DNA from: Hydrogenophaga sp. IBVHS1
GTDB taxonomy: Bacteria; Pseudomonadota; Gammaproteobacteria; Burkholderiales; Burkholderiaceae_C
Assembly (NCBI RefSeq): GCF_002127265.1
Contig: NZ_NFUU01000002.1
Coordinates: forward strand, 310,001 to 374,000
Length of the DNA: 64,000 nt
Direction: 5' to 3'
The position numbers were made by a program, and so were the translations under genes. The notes under the pieces were generated by a model, which saw only the letters and a program-made list of their open reading frames with translations, was not told where the DNA came from and did not search any database. Shown in pieces: positions 35,125 through 44,951 of the stretch; positions within the stretch are counted from its first letter, which is position 1, and each line of letters opens with the position of its first letter.

Positions 35125-36592
35125 CGTCGTCCGCAGTGGGCATGGCGATGCCCAGCCGCTGGATGCGGTAGCGGATCTGCCGCAGGTTCAAGCCCAGGCG
35201 CGCCGCCGCCGCCGTGCGGTTGAAATCGCATTCGCGCAAAGCCTTGAGCAGCACCTGGCGCTCTTGCTCGTCCAGGTACGCCTGCAGGTCGGCGGGGATC
35301 TGCTCCGGGGGGCGGGATGCCACCGCGATGGGTGCGCTGGGTTCGGGCAACTGGTCGGGCTGTGTGGGCACCTCGGATCGGTCGTCGACATCACCGAAAT
35401 CCTCGGGCTCCAGGGTCTCGCCGCTGCTGAGGGCGAGCGCGCGTTGCAACAGGTTTTCAAGCTCGCGCACGTTGCCTGGCAGGTCCCGGGCTTGCAGCCA
35501 GGCAAGTGCGCGCGGTGACAGCGCGGGCACGTTCTGCGCAGATTCGGCGCACAGGCGGGTGAGCAGCGCGCCCACGAGGCTGGCCAGATCTTCGCGGCGC
35601 TCGCGCAGCGCGGGCGTGCGCAGTTCGATCACATTGAGCCGGTAGAACAGGTCCTGGCGAAACTGGCCGATCTGAACCAGCGCGGTGAGGTCACGGTGGG
35701 TGGCGCTGACCAGCCGCACGTCCACCGTCTCTTCCTGAACGCCACCGAGCGATCGCACGCGCCGCTCCTGGATCACCCGCAACAGCTTGGCCTGCATGGC
35801 CAGCGGCAGGTCGCCGATTTCGTCGAGAAACAGGGTGCCCCCCTTGGCCGCCTGGAAGTAACCCTCGCGGTCTTGCGTGGCGCCGGTGTAGGCGCCCTTG
35901 CGCGCGCCGAAGAACTCGGCCTCAATGAGATTTTCAGGGATGGCGCCGCAGTTGACGGCGACGAAAGGGCCGCTGCTGGGGTGGCTGCAGTCGTGCACGG
36001 CGCGGGCCACCAACTCCTTGCCGGTGCCCGATTCGCCCAGAATGAGCACCGGCGCCATGCTGGTCGACACCTTCTCGATGCGGCCCTTGATCTGCACGAT
36101 GCTGGGCGAATGGCCGACGATGCGGTTGAGCGACTGCACGCCGCTGGGGGGAGGCGAAACCTTGCGCGTGGGTTCGCCGTTGGGGGTTGTGGTGGCGGCG
36201 GAGCCTGGCACGGGCCGCTGGCTTTGCACCGCCGCGCTGACGGCGCCGCGCAACTGTTTGAGGTCGACCGGCTTCGTGAGGTAGTCGAAGGCGCCCGACT
36301 TGAGCGCTTCCACCGCGTTCTCGGCCGACCCGTAAGCGGTGATCACGATGCATTTTTCGCTGCGTTGTTGCTCACCGAGTTCGCGCAGCAGCTCCAGGCC
36401 CAGGCCGTCGGGCAGGCGCATGTCGGTGATCAGCACGTCGAAGCGCCGCTGCGCCAGCCATTCGCGCGCCTGCGTCAGGTCGGGCGCGGCGACCACCGCA
36501 TGGCCTTCGCGCAGCAGAGTGAGTTCGTACAGGGTGCGCAGGTCGGGTTCATCGTCGACGACCAGCACCGAGGCGGGAGAGGTGGCGGTCAT
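35114..36592 (-). CDS. pilR: PilR, sigma-54-dependent response regulator
   Basis: NtrC-type activator for type IV pilin genes. The 492-residue protein has a receiver domain (acid pocket near VVDDEPD, phospho-acceptor Asp57), a sigma-54 AAA+ domain with Walker A GESGTGKE, the sigma-54-contacting GAYTGA loop and Walker [10 protein letters not shown], and a Fis-type HTH at the C-terminus ([19 protein letters not shown]). The frame is open upstream; ATG 36592 overlaps the pilS stop as ATGA. No pilin gene is in the window. Confidence 0.92.
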   Translation of the reverse strand: MTATSPASVLVVDDEPDLRTLYELTLLREGHAVVAAPDLTQAREWLAQRRFDVLITDMRLPDGLGLELLRELGEQQRSEKCIVITAYGSAENAVEALKSGAFDYLTKPVDLKQLRGAVSAAVQSQRPVPGSAATTTPNGEPTRKVSPPPSGVQSLNRIVGHSPSIVQIKGRIEKVSTSMAPVLILGESGTGKELVARAVHDCSHPSSGPFVAVNCGAIPENLIEAEFFGARKGAYTGATQDREGYFQAAKGGTLFLDEIGDLPLAMQAKLLRVIQERRVRSLGGVQEETVDVRLVSATHRDLTALVQIGQFRQDLFYRLNVIELRTPALRERREDLASLVGALLTRLCAESAQNVPALSPRALAWLQARDLPGNVRELENLLQRALALSSGETLEPEDFGDVDDRSEVPTQPDQLPEPSAPIAVASRPPEQIPADLQAYLDEQERQVLLKALRECDFNRTAAAARLGLNLRQIRYRIQRLGIAMPTADDDAA

Positions 36593-38394
36593 CGGGTCGC
36601 CAGAGGGGGATCGCCCGAGAGTGTGCTGCCTTGCGTGCCGGAGCGCGTGGCCAGCGAATCGATCACGGGGTACGACAGACTCTGCTGCACCGGCTGCTGG
36701 CCTGCAGAGGATTGCACGGAGGACGGCATGAGCACGTAGAACTCGTTGCCTTCGCGCTGGTCCAGGCGCGTGCGCTGGTAGGCGATCTGTGCGCCATAGC
36801 GTTCGCACAGCTCGCGGCAGATGTAGAGCCCCAGCCCGCTGGAGCGGCTCTCGGACGAGAAGAAGGGTTCAAACAGGTGGCGCATCACGCTCGCCTCCAG
36901 CGGCTGGCCATCGCTCCAGACCGACATGCGGATGTGGTCGCTGCCACTGGGTTGCGTGATCAGCCGGATGGACGAAGGCTTGCCGCTGGCGTGGCGGATG
37001 GCGTTGTCCAGCAGGTTCACGAGCAGGCGGCGAAGGTGTTCGGGATCGAAGCCCACGTGCGATGCGGGCGCGTGCGCGTGCACACCCAGGGTGCGCTGGG
37101 CCTGGTTCTGCCGCGCCCATTCGTGCGTGATCTGGCGCACCATCTGGTCCAGCGGCAGTGAGGTGGCCGCGCCCACACCCTGGCTGGGCTGGGCCCGCGC
37201 CACGTTCAGAATGTCATCGACGATGCGCGAGAGGCGTTGCGCGTTCTGCTCAATCATGCTGGTCAGGCGTTTCTGTCCCGGCTCGCGCACTTCCTCGTCC
37301 AGCAAGGCATTGGCCTGCGAGATCGCCGAGAGCGGGTTGCGAATCTCGTGCGCCACAGCGGCGGACATGCGCCCCATGGAGGCGAGCTTCTCGGTGCGCA
37401 CACGTGCCTCGACCTCGCGCAGGTCTTCCAGGAACAGCACGCACAGGCCAGAGCGCCGACCACCTTGCGCCGTGAGTTTGGTGCGCGCGTGCAGGCGCTG
37501 GCTCGGGCGTTCCTCGTTGTCGATGGTGGTTTCGGCTTCGAGCGACTGGCCCGAGGCGAAGGTTTCATGCACCAGCGCGGCCAGGTGGTGCCAGCTGGAG
37601 CGGGCGGACAGCAGCAACTTGGCGGGCTCGGCCGACACTTCACCCAGCAGCATCGCCTGCGCGGCCGGGTTGGCATTGCGCACCACGCCGTGCGGGTCCA
37701 CCACCAGCACGCCCACGCTCAGGCTTTCGATCACCAGTTCGTTGACCTGAGCTTGCGTGCGGGCTGCCGCCTGGCTGCTGGCGGCCAGTGCTTCCTCGCG
37801 CGCCAGCCGCAGCGCGAGCTGGTTGGCCAGCACCGCGACCAGAAAGAAACCCGTGCCCGTCAGGCCGGTTTGCAGAAAACGCGCCGTGGACACATCGCTC
37901 AGCAAGGGCGCGCTCACCCACGCCTCGCCCAGCAAATACAGCGTGACGCTGGCGGCTGTGGCCAGCGCCAGCAACAGCGGGCCCAGGATGGAGGCCAGCA
38001 GCACGGGCAGCGCGAACAGCGCCGTGTAGTTGATGCCGCCGACCTGGAAGAACTGCAACAGCGCGAACACCACCACATCGACGCCAATGGTCACCAGCCA
38101 TTGCACCTTCATGGGCTTGCCTTGTTCCACCGGGCGCCAGAAGTAAAGCACCGCGAGGCTGGCGCACAGATGCAGCGCGCACAACAGCACCAGCCAGTCC
38201 GGGCCACCGGTCTTGGTGACCACCACGACCACCTGCAGCGCCAGCAGCACAGCGGCGATGAACACACGCGCCCGCATGAAGGCGCGCCACAGGCGCACGA
38301 AAGCGCGCATGCGCTGCTCGCGGCTCTGCGTGGTGGTGCCCTCGAAGGCGGAATACCACGAAGGGGCGAACTGCGAGCTGTTTTCCCTGGCCAT
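36589..38394 (-). CDS. pilS: PilS, sensor histidine kinase
   Basis: 601 residues: about six N-terminal membrane helices (residues ~40-200), a PAS domain (VNELVIESLSVGVLVVDPHG), a HisKA dimerisation domain with the phospho-His in AVAHEIRNPLSA and an HATPase domain with LLDNAIRHAS (N box) and SSGLGLYICREL (G2). This is the PilS layout, and it is coupled to pilR by ATGA. In Pseudomonas, PilS senses pilin in the membrane and phosphorylates PilR. Confidence 0.91.
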   Translation of the reverse strand: MARENSSQFAPSWYSAFEGTTTQSREQRMRAFVRLWRAFMRARVFIAAVLLALQVVVVVTKTGGPDWLVLLCALHLCASLAVLYFWRPVEQGKPMKVQWLVTIGVDVVVFALLQFFQVGGINYTALFALPVLLASILGPLLLALATAASVTLYLLGEAWVSAPLLSDVSTARFLQTGLTGTGFFLVAVLANQLALRLAREEALAASSQAAARTQAQVNELVIESLSVGVLVVDPHGVVRNANPAAQAMLLGEVSAEPAKLLLSARSSWHHLAALVHETFASGQSLEAETTIDNEERPSQRLHARTKLTAQGGRRSGLCVLFLEDLREVEARVRTEKLASMGRMSAAVAHEIRNPLSAISQANALLDEEVREPGQKRLTSMIEQNAQRLSRIVDDILNVARAQPSQGVGAATSLPLDQMVRQITHEWARQNQAQRTLGVHAHAPASHVGFDPEHLRRLLVNLLDNAIRHASGKPSSIRLITQPSGSDHIRMSVWSDGQPLEASVMRHLFEPFFSSESRSSGLGLYICRELCERYGAQIAYQRTRLDQREGNEFYVLMPSSVQSSAGQQPVQQSLSYPVIDSLATRSGTQGSTLSGDPPLATR

Positions 38395-38395
38395 G

Positions 38396-38641
38396 TCAGT
38401 GCGCGGCGCCTTCGTGTTGACGCTGGTGCTCGATGCTGCAGTACGCCCCCTGGCGGCCCCGCACCGAATCGGTGTCGGGCAGATGGGTGCCGCATTCGAG
38501 GCAAGCCACCATGATGGCCGGCGGATTCGGTTTCCCGGGAGGTGCCTTGGGGGCGGCTGCGTCGCTCCGGTCGGTCTGGCGGTTGTTGCGCCATATATAG
38601 AAGGCGAACAGCACGACGGCCAGGACGAGCAGGTATTTCAT
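38396..38641 (-). CDS. PP0621-family small membrane-anchored protein
   Basis: 81 residues: one N-terminal membrane helix (MKYLLVLAVVLFAFYIW), a Pro/Ala-rich linker and a C-terminal putative metal-binding module with CLECGTHLPD and AYCSIEHQRQH (CxxC, then C and His residues). The family is named from Pseudomonas and has no known function. Its place between a CcsA-type gene and pilS, with stop and start one base apart, is common in Burkholderiales. Confidence 0.87.
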   Translation of the reverse strand: MKYLLVLAVVLFAFYIWRNNRQTDRSDAAAPKAPPGKPNPPAIMVACLECGTHLPDTDSVRGRQGAYCSIEHQRQHEGAAH

Positions 38642-38652
38642 GGGAGACGGCC

Positions 38653-39453
38653 CTAGCTGCGGTTCAGCAGCACTTCAAGCACAAACCGCGAGCCGACGTA
38701 GCCCAGCAGCAGGAATCCGGCGCCCAGATACAGCGTGCGCACCGCCACGCGACCACGCCAGCCCAGTTGCCAGCGGCCCCACAGCAGCACGCCCATGGTG
38801 AGCCAGGAGAGCACCGAAAAGGTGGACTTGTGATCCCAGACCCAGCGGTGGTTGAGGCTTTCGGAGAAATACCAGCCTGCCAGCAGCGTGGCGCTGAGCA
38901 GCGCAAACCCAGCCGCCACGAAGCGGAAGGTGAGGCGCTCGAGCGTGAGCAAGGGCATGGAAGATTCTGCGGTGGTGCCCAGGCGCATGGCGCGTTCGGC
39001 GCGTTGCATCAACCACGCATGCACGACCGCCGCAGCAATCAGGCCATAAGAGGCGATGCCCAGAGCCCAGTGAAGTGGCAGCCAGTTCGAGCGCAGCGCC
39101 GGGTAGGGTGAACCGGGAAACACCAGGGCGAGCAGCACCACCACCGTGCCCAGCACCGCCAGCGTCCAGCGGGCGCGCAGTTGCGGGAACAGGCGACTCT
39201 CGACGAGGTAGACGGTGAGCACCAGCCAGGCCGTGACGGAAAGGGCGGGTGCAAAGCCAAAGCGCGCGGGCTGTTCAAACAGCCCCAGCACCAGCACCAC
39301 CAGATGCAGCAGCCAGGCCAGACCCAGCAACGCCCGGCTTTGTGGCGCAGACATGCGGGGGTGGGCCAAGGCCAGGCCGGCATAGGCCAGCGCCGCTGTA
39401 CCGGACAACACAGTGGCCGGCAGGTTGGACGCGAGCGCGGGCAAGAGGCTCAT
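38653..39453 (-). CDS. CcsA/HemX-type cytochrome c assembly family membrane protein
   Basis: 266 residues with about eight membrane segments. Contains the features of the CcsA (YpjD/HemX) family: conserved His in NWLPLHWALGIASYG and in SLNHRWVWDHKSTFSVLSW, where Trp-rich loops and histidines can face heme. Function in this genomic position (next to ffh and pil genes) is unproven; heme handling is inferred from family. Divergent from ffh. Confidence 0.85.
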   Translation of the reverse strand: MSLLPALASNLPATVLSGTAALAYAGLALAHPRMSAPQSRALLGLAWLLHLVVLVLGLFEQPARFGFAPALSVTAWLVLTVYLVESRLFPQLRARWTLAVLGTVVVLLALVFPGSPYPALRSNWLPLHWALGIASYGLIAAAVVHAWLMQRAERAMRLGTTAESSMPLLTLERLTFRFVAAGFALLSATLLAGWYFSESLNHRWVWDHKSTFSVLSWLTMGVLLWGRWQLGWRGRVAVRTLYLGAGFLLLGYVGSRFVLEVLLNRS

Positions 39454-39606
39454 CCAGGGTTACTTTGATCAGGCTCTAAAATCATCCGCACAGTTTAACG
39501 GGCCTTGTGCGCCCTGGCCGCGCCGACCCGCTGGCCAATCCGGCCGCTGGCCGGCCCGCGCGCCGCGGGCGCCGCGGCAATTTCCCTTGTCCAACCCGAG
39601 CGCAGC

Positions 39607-40977
39607 ATGGCCTCAGCCCTATCAGATCGTCTCTCACGCATCGTCAAGGAAATGCGCGGCCAGGCCCGCATCACCGAAAGCAATGTCACCGACATGTTGC
39701 GCGAAGTGCGCATGGCCCTGCTGGAGGCCGACGTGGCGCTGCCCGTGGTGCGCGACTTCATCGCCCGGGTCAAAGAGAAGGCGCTGGGCCAGGAGGTGGT
39801 GGGCTCGCTCACGCCCGGGCAGGCGCTGGTGGGCATTGTCAACCGCGAGCTCGCGGCCACCATGGGCAATGGCGTGGCCGACATCAACCTCGCGGCGCAG
39901 CCACCAGCGGTGATCCTCATGGCGGGCCTGCAAGGCGCGGGCAAGACCACCACCACGGCCAAGCTGGCCAAGCACCTGATCGAAAAGCGCAAGAAGAAGG
40001 TGCTCACTGTTTCTGGCGACGTCTACCGCCCGGCGGCCATCGAGCAGCTCAAGACCGTGACGGCGCAGGCCGGCGCCGAGTGGTTTCCGAGCACGCCCGA
40101 CCAGAAGCCGGTCGACATCGCACGCGCCGCCCTCGACTACGCGCGCAAGCACTACTTCGATGTGTTGCTGGTCGACACGGCCGGGCGCCTCGCGATCGAC
40201 GAAGCCCTGATGCGCGAAATCCAGGAACTGCACGCGGTGCTGAACCCGGTGGAGACGCTGTTCGTCGTGGACGCCATGCAGGGCCAGGACGCCATCAACA
40301 CCGCCAAGGCGTTCAAGGACGCCCTGCCGCTGACCGGCATCATCCTCACCAAGCTCGATGGCGACTCGCGCGGTGGTGCGGCGCTGTCGGTGCGGCAAGT
40401 GACGGGTGCGCCCATCAAATTCGCTGGTGTGTCCGAGAAGCTCGACGGGCTGGAGGTGTTCGACGCCGAGCGCCATGCGCAGCGCGTGCTGGGCATGGGC
40501 GACATCCTGGCGCTGGTGGAGCAGGTCACGGCGGGTGTGGACGTGGCCGCGGCGCAGAAACTGGCGGCGAAGGTGAAGAGCGGTGAGGGCTTTGACCTCA
40601 ACGACTTCCTGGACCAGATTCGCCAGATGAAGCAGATGGGCGGGCTCTCCAGCTTCATGGACAAGCTGCCGAGCGCGATGGCGGCGAAGGCGAGTCAGGT
40701 GGACATGGGCCGCGCCGAGAAGGACATCAAGCGCAAGGAAGGGATCATCTGCAGCATGACGCTGAAGGAGCGCCGCAAGCCCGAGATCATCAAGGCCACG
40801 CGCAAGCGCCGCATTGCTGCCGGCGCGGGTGTGCAGGTTCAGGAGGTGAACCGTCTGCTCAAGGAGTTCGAGCAGATGCAGGACATGATGAAGAAGATGA
40901 AGGGCGGCGGGATGATGAAGATGATGAAGCGCATGGGGGGCATGAAGGGCATGCCCAAACTGCCTGGGATGGGGTGA
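39607..40977 (+). CDS. ffh: Ffh, signal recognition particle protein
   Basis: GTPase that with 4.5S RNA targets nascent membrane proteins to FtsY. The 456-residue protein has the N domain, the G domain with GLQGAGKTTTTAKLA (P-loop), DTAGRLAID and TKLDGDSRGG, and a methionine-rich M domain (MQDMMKKMKGGGMMKMMKRM). The frame opens earlier; ATG 39607 gives the family N-terminus MASALSDRLSRIV. Convergent with the IclR gene, 42 bases apart. Confidence 0.97.
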   Translation: MASALSDRLSRIVKEMRGQARITESNVTDMLREVRMALLEADVALPVVRDFIARVKEKALGQEVVGSLTPGQALVGIVNRELAATMGNGVADINLAAQPPAVILMAGLQGAGKTTTTAKLAKHLIEKRKKKVLTVSGDVYRPAAIEQLKTVTAQAGAEWFPSTPDQKPVDIARAALDYARKHYFDVLLVDTAGRLAIDEALMREIQELHAVLNPVETLFVVDAMQGQDAINTAKAFKDALPLTGIILTKLDGDSRGGAALSVRQVTGAPIKFAGVSEKLDGLEVFDAERHAQRVLGMGDILALVEQVTAGVDVAAAQKLAAKVKSGEGFDLNDFLDQIRQMKQMGGLSSFMDKLPSAMAAKASQVDMGRAEKDIKRKEGIICSMTLKERRKPEIIKATRKRRIAAGAGVQVQEVNRLLKEFEQMQDMMKKMKGGGMMKMMKRMGGMKGMPKLPGMG

Positions 40978-41019
40978 AGCCCGGTTTGCGTTTGCTTGCC
41001 GGAATCTCCGGCGAATACT

Positions 41020-41781
41020 TCAACCCAAGGTACGGGCAAGCGCCTGCGCAGCCACCTGCAGACGCGGCAACTGCAAGCGCGCCTGCACCAGCGTCATCCG
41101 CGCGGCCGGCGCCTGCAGGGCCAGTGCGCAGCGCACTTTGCGGTGACCCGGTGCAAACACCGGAACCGCCACACACACCAGGCCTTCGACAAACTCTTCT
41201 GCGTCCACCGAATAGCCATCGCGGCGGATCGCATCGAGTTCTGATTCAAGCGCCTTGCGCTCGGTCAGCGTATGGGCGGTGTAGCGGGTGAGCGTGAGGC
41301 CGTCGAGCAGGGCGCGGCGCTGGCGCGTGGTCATCCAGGCGAGAAAGAGTTTGCCGCTGGCAGAGCAGTGTGCAGGCACCCGCGTGCCCGGGCGAAGCTC
41401 CAGCCGCAACGGAAATGCCGCCTCCACGCGGTCGAGGTAAACCACCTCGGCACCCGACAGGGCGGTGAGGTTGCAGCTCTCGCCCACTTCGCTCACCAGC
41501 TGGCGCAACACCGCGTGCCGCACACCTTGCTGGGTGCTGTTGGAGAGCACCGATTCGGCGAGGCGCAGCAGGCGCGAGGCCATCGCGTAGCGCCTGCCGT
41601 CGGGCTCGCGCACCAGCCAGCCACCGCCCTCGAGTTGTGCCAGCATGCGGTGTACCGTGGGCTTGGGCCAGCCCGTCAGCGCCACCACTTCGGGCAACGC
41701 CATGGGCTTGCTCTGGCGGGCCAGCTGGTCCAGCAATTCAAGAAGGCGCAGGCCAGGGCTGTTGTCGGGTTCGGTGCTCAT
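41020..41781 (-). CDS. IclR-family transcriptional regulator
   Basis: 253 residues: N-terminal winged helix (SPGLRLLELLDQLARQ, then VVALTGWPKPTVHRMLAQLEGGGWL) and a C-terminal IclR effector-binding domain (from about residue 85, with GTRVPAHCSASGKLFLAW and GYSVDAEEFVEGLVCVAVPV). It is transcribed away from a five-gene operon at 41874..46854, the usual arrangement for a local IclR regulator, with symmetrical sequence between them. Ligand unknown; likely the substrate or an intermediate of that operon. Confidence 0.9.
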   Translation of the reverse strand: MSTEPDNSPGLRLLELLDQLARQSKPMALPEVVALTGWPKPTVHRMLAQLEGGGWLVREPDGRRYAMASRLLRLAESVLSNSTQQGVRHAVLRQLVSEVGESCNLTALSGAEVVYLDRVEAAFPLRLELRPGTRVPAHCSASGKLFLAWMTTRQRRALLDGLTLTRYTAHTLTERKALESELDAIRRDGYSVDAEEFVEGLVCVAVPVFAPGHRKVRCALALQAPAARMTLVQARLQLPRLQVAAQALARTLG

Positions 41782-41782
41782 A

Positions 41783-41825
41783 TCTCGAAAAGTGAGACGA
41801 ATCGGTAAATTATTTCGAGACGAAT
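41783..41825. promoter_or_regulatory. Candidate IclR operator between divergent genes
   Basis: TCTCGAAA (41783..41790) and TTTCGAGA (41813..41820) form an inverted repeat. In addition GAGACGAAT occurs twice as a direct repeat (41794..41802 and 41817..41825, 23 bases apart). The block begins two bases upstream of the IclR start codon, so binding would affect the regulator and the divergent operon. Confidence 0.6.
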
Positions 41826-41873
41826 TCTAGGCCCCACTACATTGCGGGCACAAGGTTCTGGAGGCATGGGGTT

Positions 41874-42689
41874 TTGCCAGTTTCGAGTTTTCACAACGCG
41901 GTGGTGACCGGTGCCTGTGGTGGCCTGGGGCAGGCGCTGGCGCGCGCGCTCATCACCGGTGGCGCGCGCGTGGCGCTGGTGGGTCTTCAACGGCCGGCGC
42001 TGAATGCCCTGGCCTCATTGGCGCCGGATCGCTGCGCCATCTACCTGCCCGACGTGTCCGATGCCAGCGCCATGCAGGCCATGGCCGCCGACTTCATGGG
42101 CCGCTTCGGTGTGCCCGATCTGGTGATTGCGAACGCCGGCGTGGCCGGGGGCTTCGATACGGCGCAGGCGAGCGACCTGGCGGTGATGCGCCGCATGCTG
42201 GAGATCAACCTGCTCGGCGTGGCCACCACCTTCCAGCCCTTTCTGGAACCCATGCGCGCCAGCGGCCGAAGCGGTGCGCTCGTGGGTGTGGCCAGCCTCG
42301 CGGGCTGGCGCGGCATGCCGGGCAATGGCGCCTACTGCGCGAGCAAGGCCGGGCTCATTGCGTACCTGCAGAGCCTGCGTGCCGAGCTTCGGCCCACCGC
42401 GCTCACGGTGCACACCATCAGCCCCGGCTACCTGCGCACCGCGCTCACCGCCGGCAACCGCTTCGCCATGCCCGGCCTGCTCGAACCCGATGAGGCCGCG
42501 CGCCGCCTGCTGGCCGGTGTGGCGGCTGGCACCGAACACATCGTGCTGCCGCGTCGCATCGGCTGGCTCTCGCGCCTGCTGGGCATGCTGCCGGCGCGGC
42601 TGCACGATCACATTCTGCTGGGCCAACCGCGCAAACCGCGTGTGGGCGAAGCTGGCGCGACCGAAATTCCCGGCATCCGCAAACCATGA
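41874..42689 (+). CDS. Short-chain dehydrogenase/reductase (classical SDR)
   Basis: 271 residues with the SDR cofactor loop TGACGGLGQALA, NAGVAGG and the catalytic tetrad elements Ser (GVASLAG) and YCASK. Oxidises or reduces an alcohol/ketone pair with NAD(P). Start: only a TTG fits (41874), with GGAGG nine bases before it; an ATG at 41866 is out of frame. First gene of the operon divergent from the IclR regulator; its stop overlaps the start of the monooxygenase. Confidence 0.84.
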   Translation: MPVSSFHNAVVTGACGGLGQALARALITGGARVALVGLQRPALNALASLAPDRCAIYLPDVSDASAMQAMAADFMGRFGVPDLVIANAGVAGGFDTAQASDLAVMRRMLEINLLGVATTFQPFLEPMRASGRSGALVGVASLAGWRGMPGNGAYCASKAGLIAYLQSLRAELRPTALTVHTISPGYLRTALTAGNRFAMPGLLEPDEAARRLLAGVAAGTEHIVLPRRIGWLSRLLGMLPARLHDHILLGQPRKPRVGEAGATEIPGIRKP

Positions 42690-43993
42690 ACACCACCGAA
42701 CAGATCGCTCTCATCGGCGCCGGGCCTTCGGGTCTCGCTGGCGCACGCTGCCTGCAGAAGCACGGCATTCCGTTTCAGGGTTTCGAAGCCCACACCGACG
42801 TGGGTGGCCTGTGGAACATTCACAACCCTCGCTCCACGGTGTACGCCTCGGCGCATCTGATCTCCAGCAAACGCATGACTGAGTTCAGTGAATTTCCCAT
42901 GGGCGAGCGGGTGGCCGATTACCCGAGCCACCGCGAACTGCTCGATTACTTCAGCGCCTTCGCCGAGCACTTCAAGTTGCGCGAGCACTACCGCTTCGGC
43001 ACCCGTGTGCTGAAGGTGGAGCCGGTGAGCGATGCGCCAGACACGCTCTGGCGCGTGACGACCGAAGCCGCTGACGGGCAACAGCAAGTGGACGACTACA
43101 AAGGTGTGGTGGTGGCCAACGGCACGCTGGCCGAACCCAACATGCCGAGCTTCGAGGGTCGCTTCGCGGGCGAGTTGCTGCACACCTCGGCCTACAAGCA
43201 CGCTGACCTGTTCAAGTACAAGCGGGTGCTTATCGTGGGCGCGGGCAACTCGGGCTGCGACATTGCGGTGGACGCGGTGCACCAGGCGCGCAGCGTGGAC
43301 ATCTCGGTGCGCCGTGGCTACTACTTCGTGCCCAAGTACGTGTTCGGCAAACCGGCTGATTCGGTCGGCGGCAAGATCACGTTGCCGCCGTGGCTCAAGC
43401 AGAAAATCGACAGCACGGTATTGAAGTGGTTCACCGGCGACCCGGTGCGCTTTGGCTTCCCCAAGCCGGCCTACAAGATGTACGAATCGCACCCCGTGGT
43501 GAACTCGCTCATCCTGTACCACATCGGCCATGGCGACGTGGGCGTGCGCGCTGACATCGCCCGGCTCGATGGTCACACCGTGCACTTCAAGGACGGCACT
43601 CAGGGCGAGTACGACCTCATCCTCGCGGCCACGGGTTACAAGCTGCACTACCCCTTCCTCGACCATGCGCTGCTGAACTGGAAGGGCATGGCTCCCTCGC
43701 TCTACCTCAACATCTTCGCGCCGCGATTCGACCGCCTGGCCGTGCTCGGCATGGTGGAGGCCAGTGGCCTGGGCTGGCAGGGCCGCTACGAACAGGCTGA
43801 ACTGGTGGCGCGCTTCTTCAAGGGGCTGGACGAAGGGAAGGCGAGCGCGGCCGCGTTGAAAGCCGCCAAAGCCGGGCCGCCGCCGGATCTTTCGGGCGGC
43901 TACAGATACCTGCAGCTCGAGCGCATGGCCTATTACGTCAACAAGGACGCCTACCGCAAGGCGGTGCGCGAGGCGGTTGCCGCCCAGCGCTGA
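42686..43993 (+). CDS. FMO-type flavin monooxygenase
   Basis: 435 residues with an N-terminal FAD loop (GAGPSGLAGARCL, 12-24), a GGLW motif (VGGLWNIHN), the FMO fingerprint FxGxxxHxxxY as FAGELLHTSAY, the NADPH loop IVGAGNSGCDIA and the ATGYK stretch near the end. Members oxygenate soft nucleophiles or perform Baeyer-Villiger reactions. With two SDRs and a bile-acid-type transporter beside it, oxidation of an imported alicyclic or steroid-like acid is conceivable, but the substrate is unknown. Confidence 0.87.
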   Translation: MNTTEQIALIGAGPSGLAGARCLQKHGIPFQGFEAHTDVGGLWNIHNPRSTVYASAHLISSKRMTEFSEFPMGERVADYPSHRELLDYFSAFAEHFKLREHYRFGTRVLKVEPVSDAPDTLWRVTTEAADGQQQVDDYKGVVVANGTLAEPNMPSFEGRFAGELLHTSAYKHADLFKYKRVLIVGAGNSGCDIAVDAVHQARSVDISVRRGYYFVPKYVFGKPADSVGGKITLPPWLKQKIDSTVLKWFTGDPVRFGFPKPAYKMYESHPVVNSLILYHIGHGDVGVRADIARLDGHTVHFKDGTQGEYDLILAATGYKLHYPFLDHALLNWKGMAPSLYLNIFAPRFDRLAVLGMVEASGLGWQGRYEQAELVARFFKGLDEGKASAAALKAAKAGPPPDLSGGYRYLQLERMAYYVNKDAYRKAVREAVAAQR

Positions 43994-44024
43994 GCCCACA
44001 CAAGAACACAACAGGAGACCACGC

Positions 44025-44951
44025 ATGCTGCCCGTCGATGAAATACGGTTGAACTTCAACCCGGCCTCGCTCGCTGTGCTCAATGGTGTGCTGGCGTTCC
44101 TCATGTTCGGCATTGCGCTGGACACGCGCATCGACGATTTCCGCCGCGTCATGCGCATGCCGGTGGCGTTCACCGTGGGCATCGTGGCGCAGTTCATCGC
44201 GCTGCCGGCCATCACGTTTGTGCTCACGCTGGTGCTGCAGCCGGGCCCCAGCATCGCGCTGGGCATGATCCTGGTGGCCTGCTGCCCGCCGGGCAACGTG
44301 AGCAACATCCTCACGCACCGGGCCAATGGCAACGTGGCGCTCAGCGTGTCCATGACGGCGGTGTCCAATGCCATCGCCATTGTGGCGATGCCGCTGAACT
44401 TCGCGTTCTGGGGCGGCATGCACCCCACTGCCGCGCCGCTGCTCAAGACGATTGCGCTCGATCCGCTGGAGATGTTCGGCCACATCCTGCTCATCATCGG
44501 CGTGCCTTTCGTGCTCGGCCTGTGGTGTTCGCACCGGTTCCCGAACTGGACGCTGCGCTTCAAGAAGCCGGTGCGCATCCTGAGCTTCCTCGCGCTCATC
44601 GCTTTCATCGTCGGTGCCATCGCGGGCAACTGGCGTTACTTCCTGGATTACGTCGGCCTGGTGCTGCTGGCGGTGGTGATCCACGACGCGTTGGCTTTCG
44701 GCACCGGCTATGTCATCGCGCGGGCCGCCGGCCTGCCGGACTACGACCGGCGTGCGCTGTCCATCGAGGTCGGCATCCGCAATGCGGGCCTGGGGCTGGT
44801 CATCATCTTCAGTTTCTTTGGTGGCCTGGGCGGCATGGCCGTGGTCGCCGGCGTCTGGGGTTTCTGGGACATCATCGCCGGCCTGATCCTGGCGGGCTGG
44901 TGGGCAAAACGGCCTTTGAAGGGCGGCATTCCCGCCGCGTCAAAACCATGA
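44025..44951 (+). CDS. BASS-family (bile acid:sodium symporter-like) transporter
   Basis: 308 residues with nine to ten membrane helices and BASS signatures: FGIALDTRIDDFRRV at the N-terminal half, CCPPGNVSNILTHRANGNVALSV in the core and EVGIRNAGLGLVI in the second crossover region. Imports organic anions such as bile acids, pantoate or 2-oxo acids with sodium. A clear ACAGGAG precedes ATG 44025. It overlaps the following epimerase-type gene by four bases. Confidence 0.88.
   Translation: MLPVDEIRLNFNPASLAVLNGVLAFLMFGIALDTRIDDFRRVMRMPVAFTVGIVAQFIALPAITFVLTLVLQPGPSIALGMILVACCPPGNVSNILTHRANGNVALSVSMTAVSNAIAIVAMPLNFAFWGGMHPTAAPLLKTIALDPLEMFGHILLIIGVPFVLGLWCSHRFPNWTLRFKKPVRILSFLALIAFIVGAIAGNWRYFLDYVGLVLLAVVIHDALAFGTGYVIARAAGLPDYDRRALSIEVGIRNAGLGLVIIFSFFGGLGGMAVVAGVWGFWDIIAGLILAGWWAKRPLKGGIPAASKP

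Noticed and set aside
40996..41014. Stem-loop between ffh and the IclR gene (TTGCCGG/CCGGCGA)
   Set aside because: Seven pairs with one wobble and no T-run on either strand; not enough for a terminator call.
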